Shown: positions 15,975 to 25,476, numbered from the stretch's first letter. The stretch is 64,000 nt of DNA from Nostoc sp. UHCC 0702 (GCA_017164015.1 CP071065.1:2012501-2076500), one strand, 5' to 3'. The notes: generated from the sequence alone by a model not told the origin. A program made the numbers and translations.

Positions 15975-17057
15975 TTATTTACGCCGAAGTGTACTAGCTG
16001 CATTTTCGTCTCTATCCATCACACACCCACACTGACAAACGTGGGTTCGAGTAGATAGCGTTTTCTTAACAAGTTCACCGCAACTAGAGCATTCTTGGCT
16101 CGTGTATTGCGGATTAACCGCCACCGTGACTTTCTTAAATACTTTCCCAAAATATTCAAGCCAGACACGGAACTGATACCAAGATGCGTCATTAATAGAC
16201 TTAGCTAAACAGTGATTTTTCACCATATTTTTAATCCTCAAATCTTCGTAGGCTATCAAGTCGTTAGACTGAACTACGCACCGTGCTAACTTAATGGCAT
16301 GGTCTTGACGTTGCCTACTTATTTTGAGGTGGCGTTTTCCTAAAACCTGTCTTGCCTTGCCTCTATTTTTTGACCCTTTGACTTTTCTAGAAACACGTCC
16401 TTGCGAACGCTTAAGAACTTTTTCTGCTTCACGAAGAAGCTTAGGATTCTCAACCATTACGCCATTAGAATCGGTGTAGTATTCTTTTACTCCTACATCT
16501 AACCCAATAGTATTACCAGATGGTTCTATGTTTTCTTGACGAATAACATCAACACAAAATTGACAATAATAACCGTCAGCCCGCTTGATTAATCTTACTC
16601 GTTTAATTTGGTTAATTTGGTAGAAGTGAAGGTCACGAGTCCCTTTGATTTTTAATCTACCAATACCTTTTTTATCGGTAAAAGTGATTGATTTGCGATC
16701 ATCTGCAAGTTTCCATCCAGATGTTTTGTATTCAACTGAACGACAATCTTTTTGGAATTGAGGGTATCCTTTTAAACCCGGAATACCCTTCTTGCAATTA
16801 TCATAAAATCGAGAGATAGAAGACCATGCTCGTTCAGCACTAGCCTGTCTAGCCATCGAATTGAGTTCATTAGCAAAGGGAAAATTAGCAGCCAATACAG
16901 CGCAATATTTCTGCAAGTCGTTTTTACCTGTATCCTTAACATCCATCCATAGCCGAATACAGCTATTACGAACGAATTGTGCAGTCCGAATCGCATCATC
17001 TATTGCTGTTAACTGAACTGGTTTTCCGTAAGCTTTAAACTCAAAAACTAGCATCAT
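15975..17057 (-). pseudogene. tnpB: TnpB (second copy), 3' end cut off by IS630
   Basis: About 360 residues from ATG 17057. The RuvC residues survive: GLDVG, AYEDL and MDRDENAA, with the four-Cys zinc finger between the last two. After DENAA the frame runs into the IS630 terminus (STLRRK) and stops at 15975. The lost tail of 35 residues is at 14575-14671. Because all catalytic motifs remain, residual activity is conceivable, but the right-end RNA scaffold is now 1.3 kb away. It is clearly related to the TnpB at 7544. Confidence 0.85.
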
Positions 17058-17066
17058 TCTTGCCTC

Positions 17067-17125
17067 CAATCTTATACTACCATTTCTGGCGTAAAGCTGT
17101 CAAAGTAATTGATAGTATAAGATTG
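17067..17125. repeat. 13-bp inverted repeat upstream of the second tnpB
   Basis: caatcttatacta (17067-17079) and its exact reverse complement (17113-17125), separated by 33 bp. It overlaps the tnpB leader and may be part of the element's left-end structure. Confidence 0.6.
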
Positions 17126-17337
17126 AATGCGATTAAAACCGCCCGTGTCGCTTATATCTCAGCACGCTTTGTGACTGAGCTTTACGCTTACCGCATATTC
17201 CTGTAAATCAAAATGCATAGCATCTCACATGGTAAAGAATATGCATACAACATCTTAACGTTCAGCAATTTTTCTAAATGCTTTTTATTGTTAAGTTTAG
17301 GTAAAATTATTCAGGTATGAAACATTGGGCAGTCATC

Positions 17338-18300
17338 TTATCGTTGAGGGCCAAAGGCTTTGAGAAAACCAAGCAAAGCCTCATTGACTTCTTGGGGATA
17401 TTCTGCGGGAACCCAGTGACCAGCACCAGGGACGATAACCTGTCCTTTCAAGTTCGGAACTAACTGAGTCATTGCATCCAAATTCATTCCTGGAAACTGC
17501 AATACAAGGTCTTTTTCACCAGCAATGAACAATGCTGGTTGCGATATCTTTTTGCCTGACAACTGGGGAGTAATTTCTATATTGCGATCAAGGTTGCGAT
17601 ACCAGTTCAGGTTGCCACGGAAGCCGCTTTGTTTGTACTGTTCGACGTAATAATCTAGATCCTCTTGGGTCATACCTTTTGGTAGCTGTTCGGGGTCGAT
17701 AAGTCCGTCAAGAAGACCAGAAGTTGATGGTTTCGGATTCAACATCAGTCCTTCAGGAGCAGAAGCGCTAATACTATAATGAATCATACGTAGGGAACGA
17801 CGGATGTCTGTTTCAAATTCAGCTTCGGCAATTCCAGGCTTTTGGAAATAGACCATGTACCAGAAGTTGTCCCCAAAACTCTCTTGCTTGGTTAATGCTC
17901 CAATAGGGTAACGGAAGTAAGGAACACTCATTCCCACTACAGCACTAACTCGTTCCTCATGTAGCAATGCTGTATTCCAAGCTACAATTGCACCCCAATC
18001 ATGTCCGACAACAATGAATCTTTCGTGACCGAGAGCGTCAGCAATTCCTACAACGTCCCCCGCTAAATTGAGTATGTCGTAAGCCTCAATTTCCTCTGGA
18101 GCATCGCTACCATCGTATCCCCTTTGATTGGGAATGGCCACTTGAAAACCTGCTTCTACCAGTGGCTCGATTTGATGACGCCATAGATACCAGGATTGAG
18201 GCCATCCATGAAGCAGGATAACTAAAGGCCCCTCACCCTCAACAACCGTGTTCAGACGAACCCCATTCGTCTCAATCGTGCGAAAGTTGCGCTTGTTCAT
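17338..18300 (-). CDS. Alpha/beta hydrolase, epoxide-hydrolase-like
   Basis: 320 residues. It has the epoxide hydrolase hallmarks: HGWP oxyanion motif (31-34), Asp nucleophile (Asp101) in VVGHDWGA, an acid in AGEKDLV and the catalytic His in GAGHWVP near the end. Tyrosines of the cap domain, which activate the epoxide, are likely among those around residues 150-230. The ATG at 18300 has a well-spaced ribosome site (agagg); the TTG two codons upstream does not. It may act on epoxidised lipids or xenobiotics; substrate not deducible. It stands alone on the minus strand, divergent from the ABC permease. Confidence 0.9.
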   Translation of the reverse strand: MNKRNFRTIETNGVRLNTVVEGEGPLVILLHGWPQSWYLWRHQIEPLVEAGFQVAIPNQRGYDGSDAPEEIEAYDILNLAGDVVGIADALGHERFIVVGHDWGAIVAWNTALLHEERVSAVVGMSVPYFRYPIGALTKQESFGDNFWYMVYFQKPGIAEAEFETDIRRSLRMIHYSISASAPEGLMLNPKPSTSGLLDGLIDPEQLPKGMTQEDLDYYVEQYKQSGFRGNLNWYRNLDRNIEITPQLSGKKISQPALFIAGEKDLVLQFPGMNLDAMTQLVPNLKGQVIVPGAGHWVPAEYPQEVNEALLGFLKAFGPQR

Positions 18301-18552
18301 ATTCAAACCTCTTCTATTTCGCTATCGACATATCCACCAGCTATCAAATAATTTACATGACAATGACTATAGCCAAACCGGGAAAGACAGTAATCTTCAA
18401 AAGTTGAGTGCGTGGAGCCATATAATCTGCTTTTCCAAATAATTAATATGATTAAGTTGAGGTAAATTTATTTGCATATGGCGCATTGGGCATTGAAAAA
18501 CTTCTTACCCATTCCCCATTCCCAATTCAAAATTCCCCATTCAGGGTGCAAA

Positions 18553-19335
18553 ATGCGAAGATATTGGAAAGTACTAAAGCTATTTTGGAGTACCGCCATA
18601 GCAGCGGAGATGGAGTATCGCCTCAACTTCGTCATATCTACCCTTACCAGTTTGGGTAATCTTGGAGGCAGTTTTTTTGGACTATTTTTGTTTTACCGCA
18701 ATGGCTACACTTTTGCTGGTTGGTCATGGGAAGCAGCTTTGGTTGTTGTGGGAGTTTTTACCTTGCTACAAGGCTTTTCTGGTAGCTTTCTGGCTCCGAA
18801 TTTAAATCGCATTGTCCGCCATGTCCAAGAAGGTACTTTAGACTTTGTGCTACTCAAACCTATCCGCAGTCAGTTTTGGCTTTCTACTCATACCTTTTCC
18901 CCTGCTGGACTGCCTGATATAGTTTTTGGTAGTTGCATTATTGGGTACGCAGGTAAACGCCTTGGGTTGGAAATCAGTAATTACTTATTTAGTGTGGTGC
19001 CGTTGGTATTCGGCTTGGTGATTCTTTACAGCCTGTGGTTTATGCTGGCTGCAACTAGCATCTGGTTTGTGAAAATATACAACGCTACGGAAGTGCTAAG
19101 GGGTTTGTTAGAAGCTGGAAGATATCCCATCGCAGCTTACCCAACAACTTACCGCTTTTTCTTCACTTTTGTTGTACCAGTGACGTTTTTAACTACTATA
19201 CCAGCAGAGATTATCTTAGGGCGAGGTCAAATTACTTGGTTAATAGGTGCGGCAGTGTTGGCATTGGCGCTGTTTTTCGTTTCCACCTGGTTTTGGCGGT
19301 TTGCTTTGCGATTTTATACCAGTGCTTCGAGTTAA
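18553..19335 (+). CDS. ABC-2-type permease (DUF990/ABC2_membrane_6 family)
   Basis: 260 residues with six hydrophobic segments. Landmarks are MRRYWKVLKLFWSTAIAAEM at the start, RIVRHVQEGTLDFVLLKPI after the second segment, and IYNATEVLRGLLEAGRYPI before the fifth. This pattern belongs to ABC-2 permeases that work in pairs with a second permease and an ATPase; neither partner is adjacent here. I start at ATG 18553. The frame extends upstream only through a ccccattc-type repeat, which is unlikely to be coding. Confidence 0.88.
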   Translation: MRRYWKVLKLFWSTAIAAEMEYRLNFVISTLTSLGNLGGSFFGLFLFYRNGYTFAGWSWEAALVVVGVFTLLQGFSGSFLAPNLNRIVRHVQEGTLDFVLLKPIRSQFWLSTHTFSPAGLPDIVFGSCIIGYAGKRLGLEISNYLFSVVPLVFGLVILYSLWFMLAATSIWFVKIYNATEVLRGLLEAGRYPIAAYPTTYRFFFTFVVPVTFLTTIPAEIILGRGQITWLIGAAVLALALFFVSTWFWRFALRFYTSASS

Positions 19336-19417
19336 GAGATACTTTTCAAGGTCGCGTTTCGTAAGCCCGCAACGAGCTGGATCTCAAACCATAGCTCACC
19401 ATTATCTCCAAAAGAAC

Positions 19418-19780
19418 CTACACCCATAGTCTGCCGCAGGTTCCAATGTCATTTAATCGAAAGATAGTTAGCTTGACATTGGTATCGCCATAAGAATGAT
19501 GAATTTGTTGGCTTAGTCCTATCAAAGTTGGATCAATTAGATAATTCTCACTGTCAGGGTCAATAGCAATAAACCAGTTATAATGCGCCTCTATCAACTG
19601 CTCTCGCAGGCGCTCGAATACAACACGACATCGCATAGCAAGAATATCGCTCTGTTCTTGGCGACGATTAAGTTGTTCTGCCGTTATAGCAGATGGTGGT
19701 AAGATACGGCTACGACGAAGGTGAGAAACCAAGTAAACGTGTAGCACCATAGCGGTTATCAAGTAGTAAATTAGTGCCAC
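19418..19780 (-). CDS. Hypothetical protein, probably N-terminally rearranged
   Basis: The C-terminal two thirds, AMRCRVVFERLREQLIEAHY, NWFIAIDPDSENYLID and FRLNDIGTCGRLW, resemble short cyanobacterial proteins of unknown function with a 'HYNWFIAIxPDSxxY' core. The first 30 residues are read from the same DNA that encodes, in another frame, a kinase zinc-prefix fragment (19710-19853). The N-terminus is therefore probably artificial and the gene may be a fusion product of a deletion. No ribosome site supports the ATG at 19780. Confidence 0.5.
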   Translation of the reverse strand: MALIYYLITAMVLHVYLVSHLRRSRILPPSAITAEQLNRRQEQSDILAMRCRVVFERLREQLIEAHYNWFIAIDPDSENYLIDPTLIGLSQQIHHSYGDTNVKLTIFRLNDIGTCGRLWV

Positions 19781-19853
19781 AAATCAGGCAGAACTTCATC
19801 CCATCCGGGTTCCTATCCGGTTTCTGACAGATGGGATTGAGGCAATAACTCAT
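19710..19853 (-). pseudogene. Orphan 4-Cys prefix of a Ser/Thr kinase
   Basis: From ATG 19853 the frame reads MSYCLNPICQKPDRN, then KFCLICGTNLLLDNRYGATR, and stops at 19710. The CxxxxC and CxxC pairs followed by LLLxxRY are the zinc-ribbon prefix of many cyanobacterial Ser/Thr protein kinases, where the kinase domain begins right after 'RYxxxxxLG'. Here no kinase domain follows. It is a truncated remnant. Confidence 0.65.
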
Positions 19854-20210
19854 ATAAAATTTTGTATAATACTTCAATACCTTCGCCAAAATAAGAGGGT
19901 AAAAAAATTTTGGCATTTTTGGCAAAATAACCGATACATAAGCCTTGAGCTTACAAGGTAGGTTAGAGGCTCAAACCCTTGATACTGCCTTAGTACGCCA
20001 AAAAAGCCTTGCGATAAATCCAGAAGGAATTTTTAGGGTTTATTGTTTTTGCCCAACCCTAGAGGAAAGGATGTTAATACATGAAATTACCCTCGTAAAT
20101 TGGCAAAGGTATTGATACTTATATTAATTTTGCACACAAAGGCAGCTATTTTGGTGTTGCTGTACAACCTTTGCCATTACTTTTAACAGTAGGTACTATA
20201 AATAATTAAA

Positions 20211-20283
<73 letters not shown>

Positions 20284-20438
20284 GTTTTTCTACACCATAA
20301 ATAAATATAGCACAACATCTTGCAAAAGCGCAAGGACTTTGGAAAAAAAATTTTCTCTGTTAGTTATTCATATTTTGAATTCATCTAGCTTAACGCCTGT
20401 CTGTTCACGGTATCCTTGAAAAAAGCAGCGCAGTCGGT

Positions 20439-20473
20439 GCGTTCGTCGAAGACGTTGCCCTTGGCATCGCTCC
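20439..20473. repeat. Dispersed palindromic repeat
   Basis: cgttcgtcgaagacgttg and the following bases match, in inverted orientation, a segment near 57578-57625 inside the flavoprotein gene's 3' end. It belongs to the scattered GC-rich repeats of this genome. Confidence 0.55.
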
Positions 20474-20510
20474 TTGCCCCAAGTCAAGTTATCTACACAA
20501 CTGCCAATAT

Positions 20511-21533
20511 ATGAAAGCTTACGAGATTCAAAGCCATGCCGGCATTGATGCTTTGACGTTAGTTGATCGTCCCCAACCCCAACCCACAGCAGGGCAAGTT
20601 CTGATCAAAGTTCGAGCCACATCGTTAAATTACCGCGATTTACTAGTGGCTGAGGGAGCCTACGGTTCAGCAGTGAAATACCCGCTGATTCCTCTGTCTG
20701 ATGGTGCAGGGGATGTGGTCGCGGTGGGAGAAGGTGTCACACGGGTGAAAATAGGCGATCGCGTGGCTGGTATTTTCTTCCAAGACTGGATTTATGGCTC
20801 TCTAACCAGAGAGAAAATGAAATCGGATTTAGGAGGTGGTATCGATGGGATGCTCGCTGAGTATGTGGTTTTACACCAAGATGGTTTAGTTTTATTACCT
20901 GACCACCTATCCTATTGTGAAGGTGCAACTTTGCCCTGTGCTGCTGTCACAGCTTGGCACGCTTTGGTCACAAAGGGCAATATTGGTGCAGGTGAAAGTC
21001 TTTTATTACTCGGTACTGGCGGCGTTTCGATTTTTGCCCTCCAGTTTGCCAAGATACATGGTGCTAGAGTGATTGTCACTTCTAGCAGTGATGAAAAATT
21101 AGCACGAGCTAAACAGCTTGGTGCTGACGAGACTATCAACTACAAGATTGCACCAGACTGGGAAAAGAAAGTTTATACACTGACTAACCGCACAGGTGTA
21201 GATCATGTGGTGGAAGTAGGCGGTGCTGGGACTCTACCAAAATCCCTACAAGCAGTCCGCATTGGGGGACGTGTCAGCTTGATTGGCGTATTGTCAGGCA
21301 GAGGTGAGGAGATTGACCCCATGCCAATTTTGTTTAAGAGTTTAGCAGTTCAGGGGATCTATGTGGGTAGCCGGGAAATGTTTGAAGCGATGATAAGAGC
21401 GATCGCTCAACATCAACTTCACCCCATTATTGATCAAGTTTTCCCTTTCACCGAAGCAAGACAAGCTTATCTTTACCTCAAAAGTGCTGCTCACTTCGGT
21501 AAGGTTGTAATTGAAGTGGGGACTGGGGACTAG
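20511..21533 (+). CDS. Zinc-less MDR-family NAD(P)-dependent oxidoreductase (quinone reductase/alcohol dehydrogenase type)
   Basis: 340 residues of the medium-chain dehydrogenase superfamily: GroES-like N-domain (SLNYRDLLVAEG near 39) and Rossmann domain with GTGGVSIFALQFAK near 168-181. The structural-zinc cysteine cluster is not evident, so it is closer to zeta-crystallin-like reductases than to classical zinc alcohol dehydrogenases. The substrate is unknown. The final residues (VGTGD) and the stop are read from a GGGGACT heptamer array. Confidence 0.88.
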   Translation: MKAYEIQSHAGIDALTLVDRPQPQPTAGQVLIKVRATSLNYRDLLVAEGAYGSAVKYPLIPLSDGAGDVVAVGEGVTRVKIGDRVAGIFFQDWIYGSLTREKMKSDLGGGIDGMLAEYVVLHQDGLVLLPDHLSYCEGATLPCAAVTAWHALVTKGNIGAGESLLLLGTGGVSIFALQFAKIHGARVIVTSSSDEKLARAKQLGADETINYKIAPDWEKKVYTLTNRTGVDHVVEVGGAGTLPKSLQAVRIGGRVSLIGVLSGRGEEIDPMPILFKSLAVQGIYVGSREMFEAMIRAIAQHQLHPIIDQVFPFTEARQAYLYLKSAAHFGKVVIEVGTGD

Positions 21534-21575
21534 GGATTGGGGACTGGGGACTGGGGACTGGGGAAAGATTTTCCA
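21517..21575. repeat. GGGGACT heptamer tandem repeat
   Basis: About six seven-base steps covering the stop codon of the MDR gene, followed by caatacccaata steps. Confidence 0.88.
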
Positions 21576-21620
21576 AATACCCAATACCCAATACCCAATC
21601 GCCAGTCCCTTTTAATTAAA

Positions 21621-22946
21621 TTAAAACTGCCAATTGAGTTGTACCCCTAAGACATCCACTTCGCTTCCAAATTCACCTCTTAAGGTATCCCCTGTAGAAC
21701 TGGTTTCGTTAATGGGGCTATCCTCAGAGAAAACATGGGTATAACCAATGTCGAAACTGAATGACTTGGATGGTCGGTAGCTAGCGCCAAACCCTAGCAA
21801 AGTGCGATCGCCACCTGGCAATCTGGCTGTGACATATTCATCACTAATAGGGCTAGGATCGTAGGTAATACCAGTCCGTAGTGTTAATCGATCATTGACT
21901 GCGTAGTTAACCCCCACGCCAAAACGGTAGGTATCATTCCAGTTCTCTGGCTGTACGCTATCTGGTTCATTGGGGTTGGCAAATGACACTCGTAATTCCC
22001 GAAAGCGACTCCAGCGTGTCAAGGTTACATCACCAACGATGGAAACACGGGGATTAATTTCTTGGTAAACAGCAAGTGAAAGTGTATCGGGCAGTTTTAA
22101 AACGGCGCTAGCACCTGTATCTGTGAATCTTCCTGTTGCTGCGGCTAATCTTGACACACTCGCCGGAACTGTGAAGTCTGCATCTCCTCGGATTTCTTGG
22201 GTAATGGGAGAACGGTAACTTAGACCAATGCGCGTGCTTTGACTCGGTTCGTACATGATTCCCAAGTTGTAACCCACACTCCAATCAGAACCAGTAACTT
22301 TAACTAAACCATCTGCTTGTTGAGGTTGGGTAGGTAAGCCTACACTCCGACCGATGGAACCAAAGTCAATGGCGTTAGATAGTTTTGCTTCTGCATATTG
22401 TACATTCAGACCCGCACCGACAGAAAAGTTATTAGTTAATTTAGCTGCAATGGTGGGATTGATATTGATGGTAGTGAGACTAGACTCTATTGCTTGGTAA
22501 CGCCCAACCCAATCTCTGTTGTATGTGGTAGCCAGTCCAAAAGGTACATTGATACCAATACCCGCTTTCACGGTATCAGAAAGGCTCCAGGCAGCGTATA
22601 AGTTGGGCACAGCAATATCAACACCTGCATCCCCCCCATTATTACCAGTCAATGGCGCACCTGATCTGACGGTAGAGCCTTGGTTTTTAAATTTGACTGT
22701 GGGGAAAATTACATAGGAACCCCCAACAAAAGAATTGCCTGTTAAACGAGTCAACCCAGCGGGATTAGAAAAAATCGTACTGGCATCTTCAGCGCTGGCT
22801 GCACTTCCAGCAAAAGCAGTTCCCAGATCCTTGACGCTTTGTTCATTCAAAGCAAATCCTCCAGCAAATGCTAAGCTTGCTGTACTGCTTACTGTCAGTG
22901 TCGTCAGTATTGGTACTAGCGACAACTTTACGCGTAACTGCTGCAT
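21621..22946 (-). CDS. OmpP1/FadL/TodX-family outer-membrane channel
   Basis: 441 residues. Signal peptide at 1-28 (ends SLAFA-GG), then the FadL-family signature GFALNEQSVKDLGTAFAG and EDASTIFSNPAGL, alternating beta-strand segments and a C-terminal aromatic (LNWQF), as in outer-membrane barrels. FadL proteins admit hydrophobic substrates such as fatty acids or aromatics. The gene converges with the MDR oxidoreductase. Uncommon but known in cyanobacteria. Confidence 0.93.
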   Translation of the reverse strand: MQQLRVKLSLVPILTTLTVSSTASLAFAGGFALNEQSVKDLGTAFAGSAASAEDASTIFSNPAGLTRLTGNSFVGGSYVIFPTVKFKNQGSTVRSGAPLTGNNGGDAGVDIAVPNLYAAWSLSDTVKAGIGINVPFGLATTYNRDWVGRYQAIESSLTTININPTIAAKLTNNFSVGAGLNVQYAEAKLSNAIDFGSIGRSVGLPTQPQQADGLVKVTGSDWSVGYNLGIMYEPSQSTRIGLSYRSPITQEIRGDADFTVPASVSRLAAATGRFTDTGASAVLKLPDTLSLAVYQEINPRVSIVGDVTLTRWSRFRELRVSFANPNEPDSVQPENWNDTYRFGVGVNYAVNDRLTLRTGITYDPSPISDEYVTARLPGGDRTLLGFGASYRPSKSFSFDIGYTHVFSEDSPINETSSTGDTLRGEFGSEVDVLGVQLNWQF

Positions 22947-23134
22947 CTTCAGTTTTTATAACCTTGTCTGATGTTTGTTTTTTAAGTGCAAGCACTTAAT
23001 TTTCTCTGAAGATACGTTAATTACACCAATTTGTTATTTGTAATTCGTAATTTGTAATTAAGGAATTAAAAGCATCTATGGCACAAACTAGGATGATTGC
23101 TTCGTATTGATTTGAGTGTAAATTTCGACATTAA

Positions 23135-23159
23135 AGCCCCGTAGGGTTGGTACGGGGCT
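23135..23159 (-). terminator. Stem-loop terminator after msrB
   Basis: agccccgta and tacggggct form a nine-base-pair stem with a seven-base loop. Read on the minus strand it is followed by tttaatgt and lies 60 bp beyond the msrB stop. Confidence 0.6.
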
Positions 23160-23218
23160 AATTGCTAGATAATTAGGATTTAAGTTGGCAGTGCGATCGC
23201 AAATGTTCTAACGCTATC

Positions 23219-23719
23219 TTAGGCAGGAATAAACTTGAGTGCGGCACCATTCATGCAGTAGCGTTTGCCAGTGGGTTTAGGGCCGTCATCAAAGACATGA
23301 CCCAGGTGTCCGCCACAGCGATGACAATGCACTTCAGTTCTGGTCATAAACAACGACCGATCTACAGTAGTAGCGATCGCGCCTTCAATTGGTTGAAAAA
23401 AACTAGGCCAGCCTGTACCACTGTTAAATTTGGTGTCAGATATAAACAGTGGCAGTTCGCAACCAGCGCACACATAAGTGCCTTCAGTATATTGCTTATC
23501 AAGTGGGCTGGTGAAAGCCCGTTCGGTTCCATGTTTCCGCAATACACGAAACTGTTCCGGCGATAAAATTGTCTGCCACTCTTGTTCAGATTTGCTAATT
23601 TCAAACTCAGTATTAGAAGTTGCCATGTTTTCCGACCTCGGATTGATATTGAGATAACGTGATAAAAAGGCTGCACCAACTAATACAGCGCTAACCTCTA
23701 AAAAATAGCGTTTGTTCAT
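23219..23719 (-). CDS. msrB: Peptide-methionine (R)-S-oxide reductase MsrB
   Basis: 166 residues; repairs methionine-R-sulfoxide in proteins. Zinc ligands: Cys84, Cys87, Cys132, Cys135 (CAGC and CHRC). The catalytic Cys155 is in RYCMNGAALKF, and the GTGWPSFFQP substrate loop is present. A 20-residue hydrophobic N-terminus (YFLEVSAVLVGAAFLSRYL) suggests membrane anchoring or export; an internal ATG at residue 32 would give a cytosolic form. It ends next to a good stem-loop terminator. Confidence 0.95.
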   Translation of the reverse strand: MNKRYFLEVSAVLVGAAFLSRYLNINPRSENMATSNTEFEISKSEQEWQTILSPEQFRVLRKHGTERAFTSPLDKQYTEGTYVCAGCELPLFISDTKFNSGTGWPSFFQPIEGAIATTVDRSLFMTRTEVHCHRCGGHLGHVFDDGPKPTGKRYCMNGAALKFIPA

Positions 23720-23757
23720 ACATCTATTATTTTCTATGTAAGCGCCAATTTACTCAA

Positions 23758-23904
23758 GTAGAGGAATCATCAATTACTAGAATCGGCGATCGCCCGCTCA
23801 TTACTCCTGAAAAACTGATTAAGATTCGCTAAGGAATGGAAAGAAATTTCACGCCTATTGCTAGTAGGCTGGATAGCTACGCACAGTTGTGGGTGAAAAT
23901 TTAA
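23758..23904 (+). pseudogene. Possible short coding remnant
   Basis: A frame reading ESSITRIGDRPLITPEKLIKI, one in-frame TAA, then GMERNFTPIASRLDSYAQLW and a stop. The even amino-acid composition across the stop looks coding. No start and no family recognised. The rest of the 470-bp gap is AT-rich without features. Confidence 0.3.
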
Positions 23905-24193
23905 ATAAAGTAAATCTATAGGCTTAGCGTATATTTAAGTTAGTTTAACAAAATATTAAAAATTAGTAAATTAATATACAGACAGATCCTCTTGCTTGTT
24001 CACTTTCAGCACTGACAAAAATTTTTAAATTTATATACTCCTTTGCCGTTAAGCCTTTTGCTGTGTAATTTTGATACAGTAGTACCAGTTAACCGCAGAT
24101 AGCTGCAACTACAATGTGATATATGCACAATTTCAAGCAGTAAGAACTGCAAGCAAGACTAAGCCACTCAATCAGGATTTTCGAGTCAACATT

Positions 24194-24430
24194 ATGGAGC
24201 AAAACCAGCAACCACAGCGCCGCGCCGCTGATGAGGTGTTTCAAGAATCTCTCGACCAATTGAAGGATATCCTACAAGAAAGTTCGACAGAGGATGAAGA
24301 TACACCAAAATTAGATACTAGTAGTGACAGTGAAGTCGAACTCGATCAAGATTTTTTAGCTATTGATTTAGAGGCTTTTGAGGATGCAGTTGCTGATATT
24401 GAAAAATATCTGGAAGAACGAGCAAAATAA
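24194..24430 (+). CDS. Small acidic conserved protein, unknown function
   Basis: 78 residues, strongly acidic, starting at ATG 24194 (MEQNQQPQRRAADEVFQESL). The C-terminus forms a likely helix (LEAFEDAVADIEKYLEERAK). I know similar short acidic proteins from cyanobacteria without assigned function. An upstream ATG at 24116 is in frame, but its extension has a different, non-acidic composition. No operon partner; a MITE copy follows directly. Confidence 0.6.
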   Translation: MEQNQQPQRRAADEVFQESLDQLKDILQESSTEDEDTPKLDTSSDSEVELDQDFLAIDLEAFEDAVADIEKYLEERAK

Positions 24431-24446
24431 AAGTGCTGAGTTTTGG

Positions 24447-24612
24447 TACTTCCAGAAAATAAATTATTCCGGTTGAAGTTGTTGACTGATGACCCCTTCG
24501 GGGTTCGCCAGTCGCTTATGGGGGAGACCCCCAAGACCCTTACGGGTGACGCTCGAAGACTCGCTGGCTCACTCTGAACAGTGGAATATTTTTTTACTTG
24601 GAAGTCCCTTTA
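24447..24612. repeat. MITE copy A (acttccagaaaataaatt family)
   Basis: The left end tacttccagaaaataaatta and the right end tacttggaagtccctt form imperfect terminal inverted repeats around a palindrome-rich core. A second copy is at 53586-53750, sharing both ends and the segment after the left end (ttgaagttgttga). Confidence 0.75.
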
Positions 24613-24639
24613 ACTTTGCGCCTTTGCGCCTCCCAAGTC

Positions 24640-25422
24640 TTAACCTGTGACCTTTTGTCGCTGTGCTTCATACAACATTAAAGCAGCTGCGATCGCCACA
24701 TTTAAAGACTCCACTCCTGGACTCAGGGGAATTTTGACTTGCTGATCTGCCATCATAGCTAAATCTGCCGATAAACCAGCACCTTCATTCCCTAATAAAA
24801 TCAAACTGGGTTTTCGCCAATCTATTTCCCAATAAGTTAAAGTTGCAGTGGGTAAAGTTGCCACTACCTGCATTCTTTGCTGCTGACAAAGTTGCACTGT
24901 CGCTTTTAAATCTTCACTAACTGCCATTGTCATGCGGAACCACTGCCCAGCAGAAGCGCGTAGGACTTTGGGATTATCTAAATCTACACTATCTTCACTC
25001 AACCATAAGCCTGATGCACCAGCAGCGGCAGCAGTACGAATGATCGTACCTAGGTTGCCTGGATCTTGTATGGTTTCCAAGGCTAATATTATACCACTAA
25101 ACGGCACTTGAGAAAAGCGATCGCCACGTTTTGCTGTTGCCACTACACCGTCTGGTTGTACTGTAGTCGCGATCGCACTCAAAACTTCCTCACTGACAAT
25201 TTCTGCCCGTTGGCAGCGGCTACAAGCTTTTTCCCATAGTGAAGCATGAGCAGCTTGCCAACTGGGAGTACAACACACTGTGACTAGGGGGTAATTCACT
25301 GCACAGGCTTCCTCTAACAGGTGCGTCCCCTCCAGTAAAAACAGCTGTTCCTGATGTCGCTCCTTGGTAGAGTGCAATTTACGGATTTGCTTGATTAAAG
25401 GATTTTGTAAACTAGTCAACAC
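24640..25422 (-). CDS. TrmH/SpoU-family RNA 2'-O-methyltransferase
   Basis: 260 residues. An N-terminal substrate-binding domain (LTSLQNPLIKQIRKL, FLLEGTHLLEEA) is followed by the SPOUT knot domain with its three motifs: DPGNLGTIIRTA, LLGNEGAGL and IPLSPGVESLNVAIAAALML. It methylates a ribose in rRNA or tRNA; the exact target cannot be told from sequence (23S rRNA RlmB/TsnR-like is most likely). Convergent with the MITE; tRNA-Leu lies just upstream. Confidence 0.93.
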   Translation of the reverse strand: MLTSLQNPLIKQIRKLHSTKERHQEQLFLLEGTHLLEEACAVNYPLVTVCCTPSWQAAHASLWEKACSRCQRAEIVSEEVLSAIATTVQPDGVVATAKRGDRFSQVPFSGIILALETIQDPGNLGTIIRTAAAAGASGLWLSEDSVDLDNPKVLRASAGQWFRMTMAVSEDLKATVQLCQQQRMQVVATLPTATLTYWEIDWRKPSLILLGNEGAGLSADLAMMADQQVKIPLSPGVESLNVAIAAALMLYEAQRQKVTG

Positions 25423-25437
25423 GATTTTATATTTGAG

Positions 25438-25471
25438 ATTTTGGATTTGAGATTAATCTCAAATCCAAAAT
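25438..25471. repeat. 34-bp perfect palindrome
   Basis: attttggatttgagatt followed by its exact reverse complement, between the methyltransferase start and tRNA-Leu. It could act as a terminator for the tRNA on the minus strand. Its arm resembles the inner repeat of the 107-bp array at 150-1789. Confidence 0.85.
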
Positions 25472-25476
25472 TGATA

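Larger units (their letters stand above)
14672..15994. mobile_element. IS630-family (Tc1/mariner-like) element, 1323 bp
   Basis: Terminal inverted repeats of 31 bp with five mismatches occupy 14672-14702 and 15964-15994; the inner ten bases ccaagcatta match exactly. The target dinucleotide TA is duplicated (14670-14671 and 15995-15996), as is standard for IS630. The two transposase ORFs lie on the plus strand. The element interrupts tnpB of an IS200/IS605 element. Confidence 0.88.
14501..17204. mobile_element. IS200/IS605-family tnpB-only element, itself interrupted by IS630
   Basis: The right end (minus orientation) is agagtgtcaa at 14501-14510, with an imperfect hairpin (14508-14530) just inside; it matches the terminus of the element at 8760. 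The tnpB lies leftwards from 17057, and no tnpA is present. The left end is not certain: I place it near 17204 because a ttac motif on the minus strand lies there. An IS630 element occupies 14672-15994 inside tnpB. This makes three layers of insertion: dedA, IS200/IS605, IS630. Confidence 0.65.

Noticed and set aside
17126..17337. The missing N-terminal half of dedA to the right of the second tnpB
   Set aside because: A TTAC-adjacent TTG ATT TAC would join in frame with the dedA fragment, but the codons further upstream do not resemble DedA.
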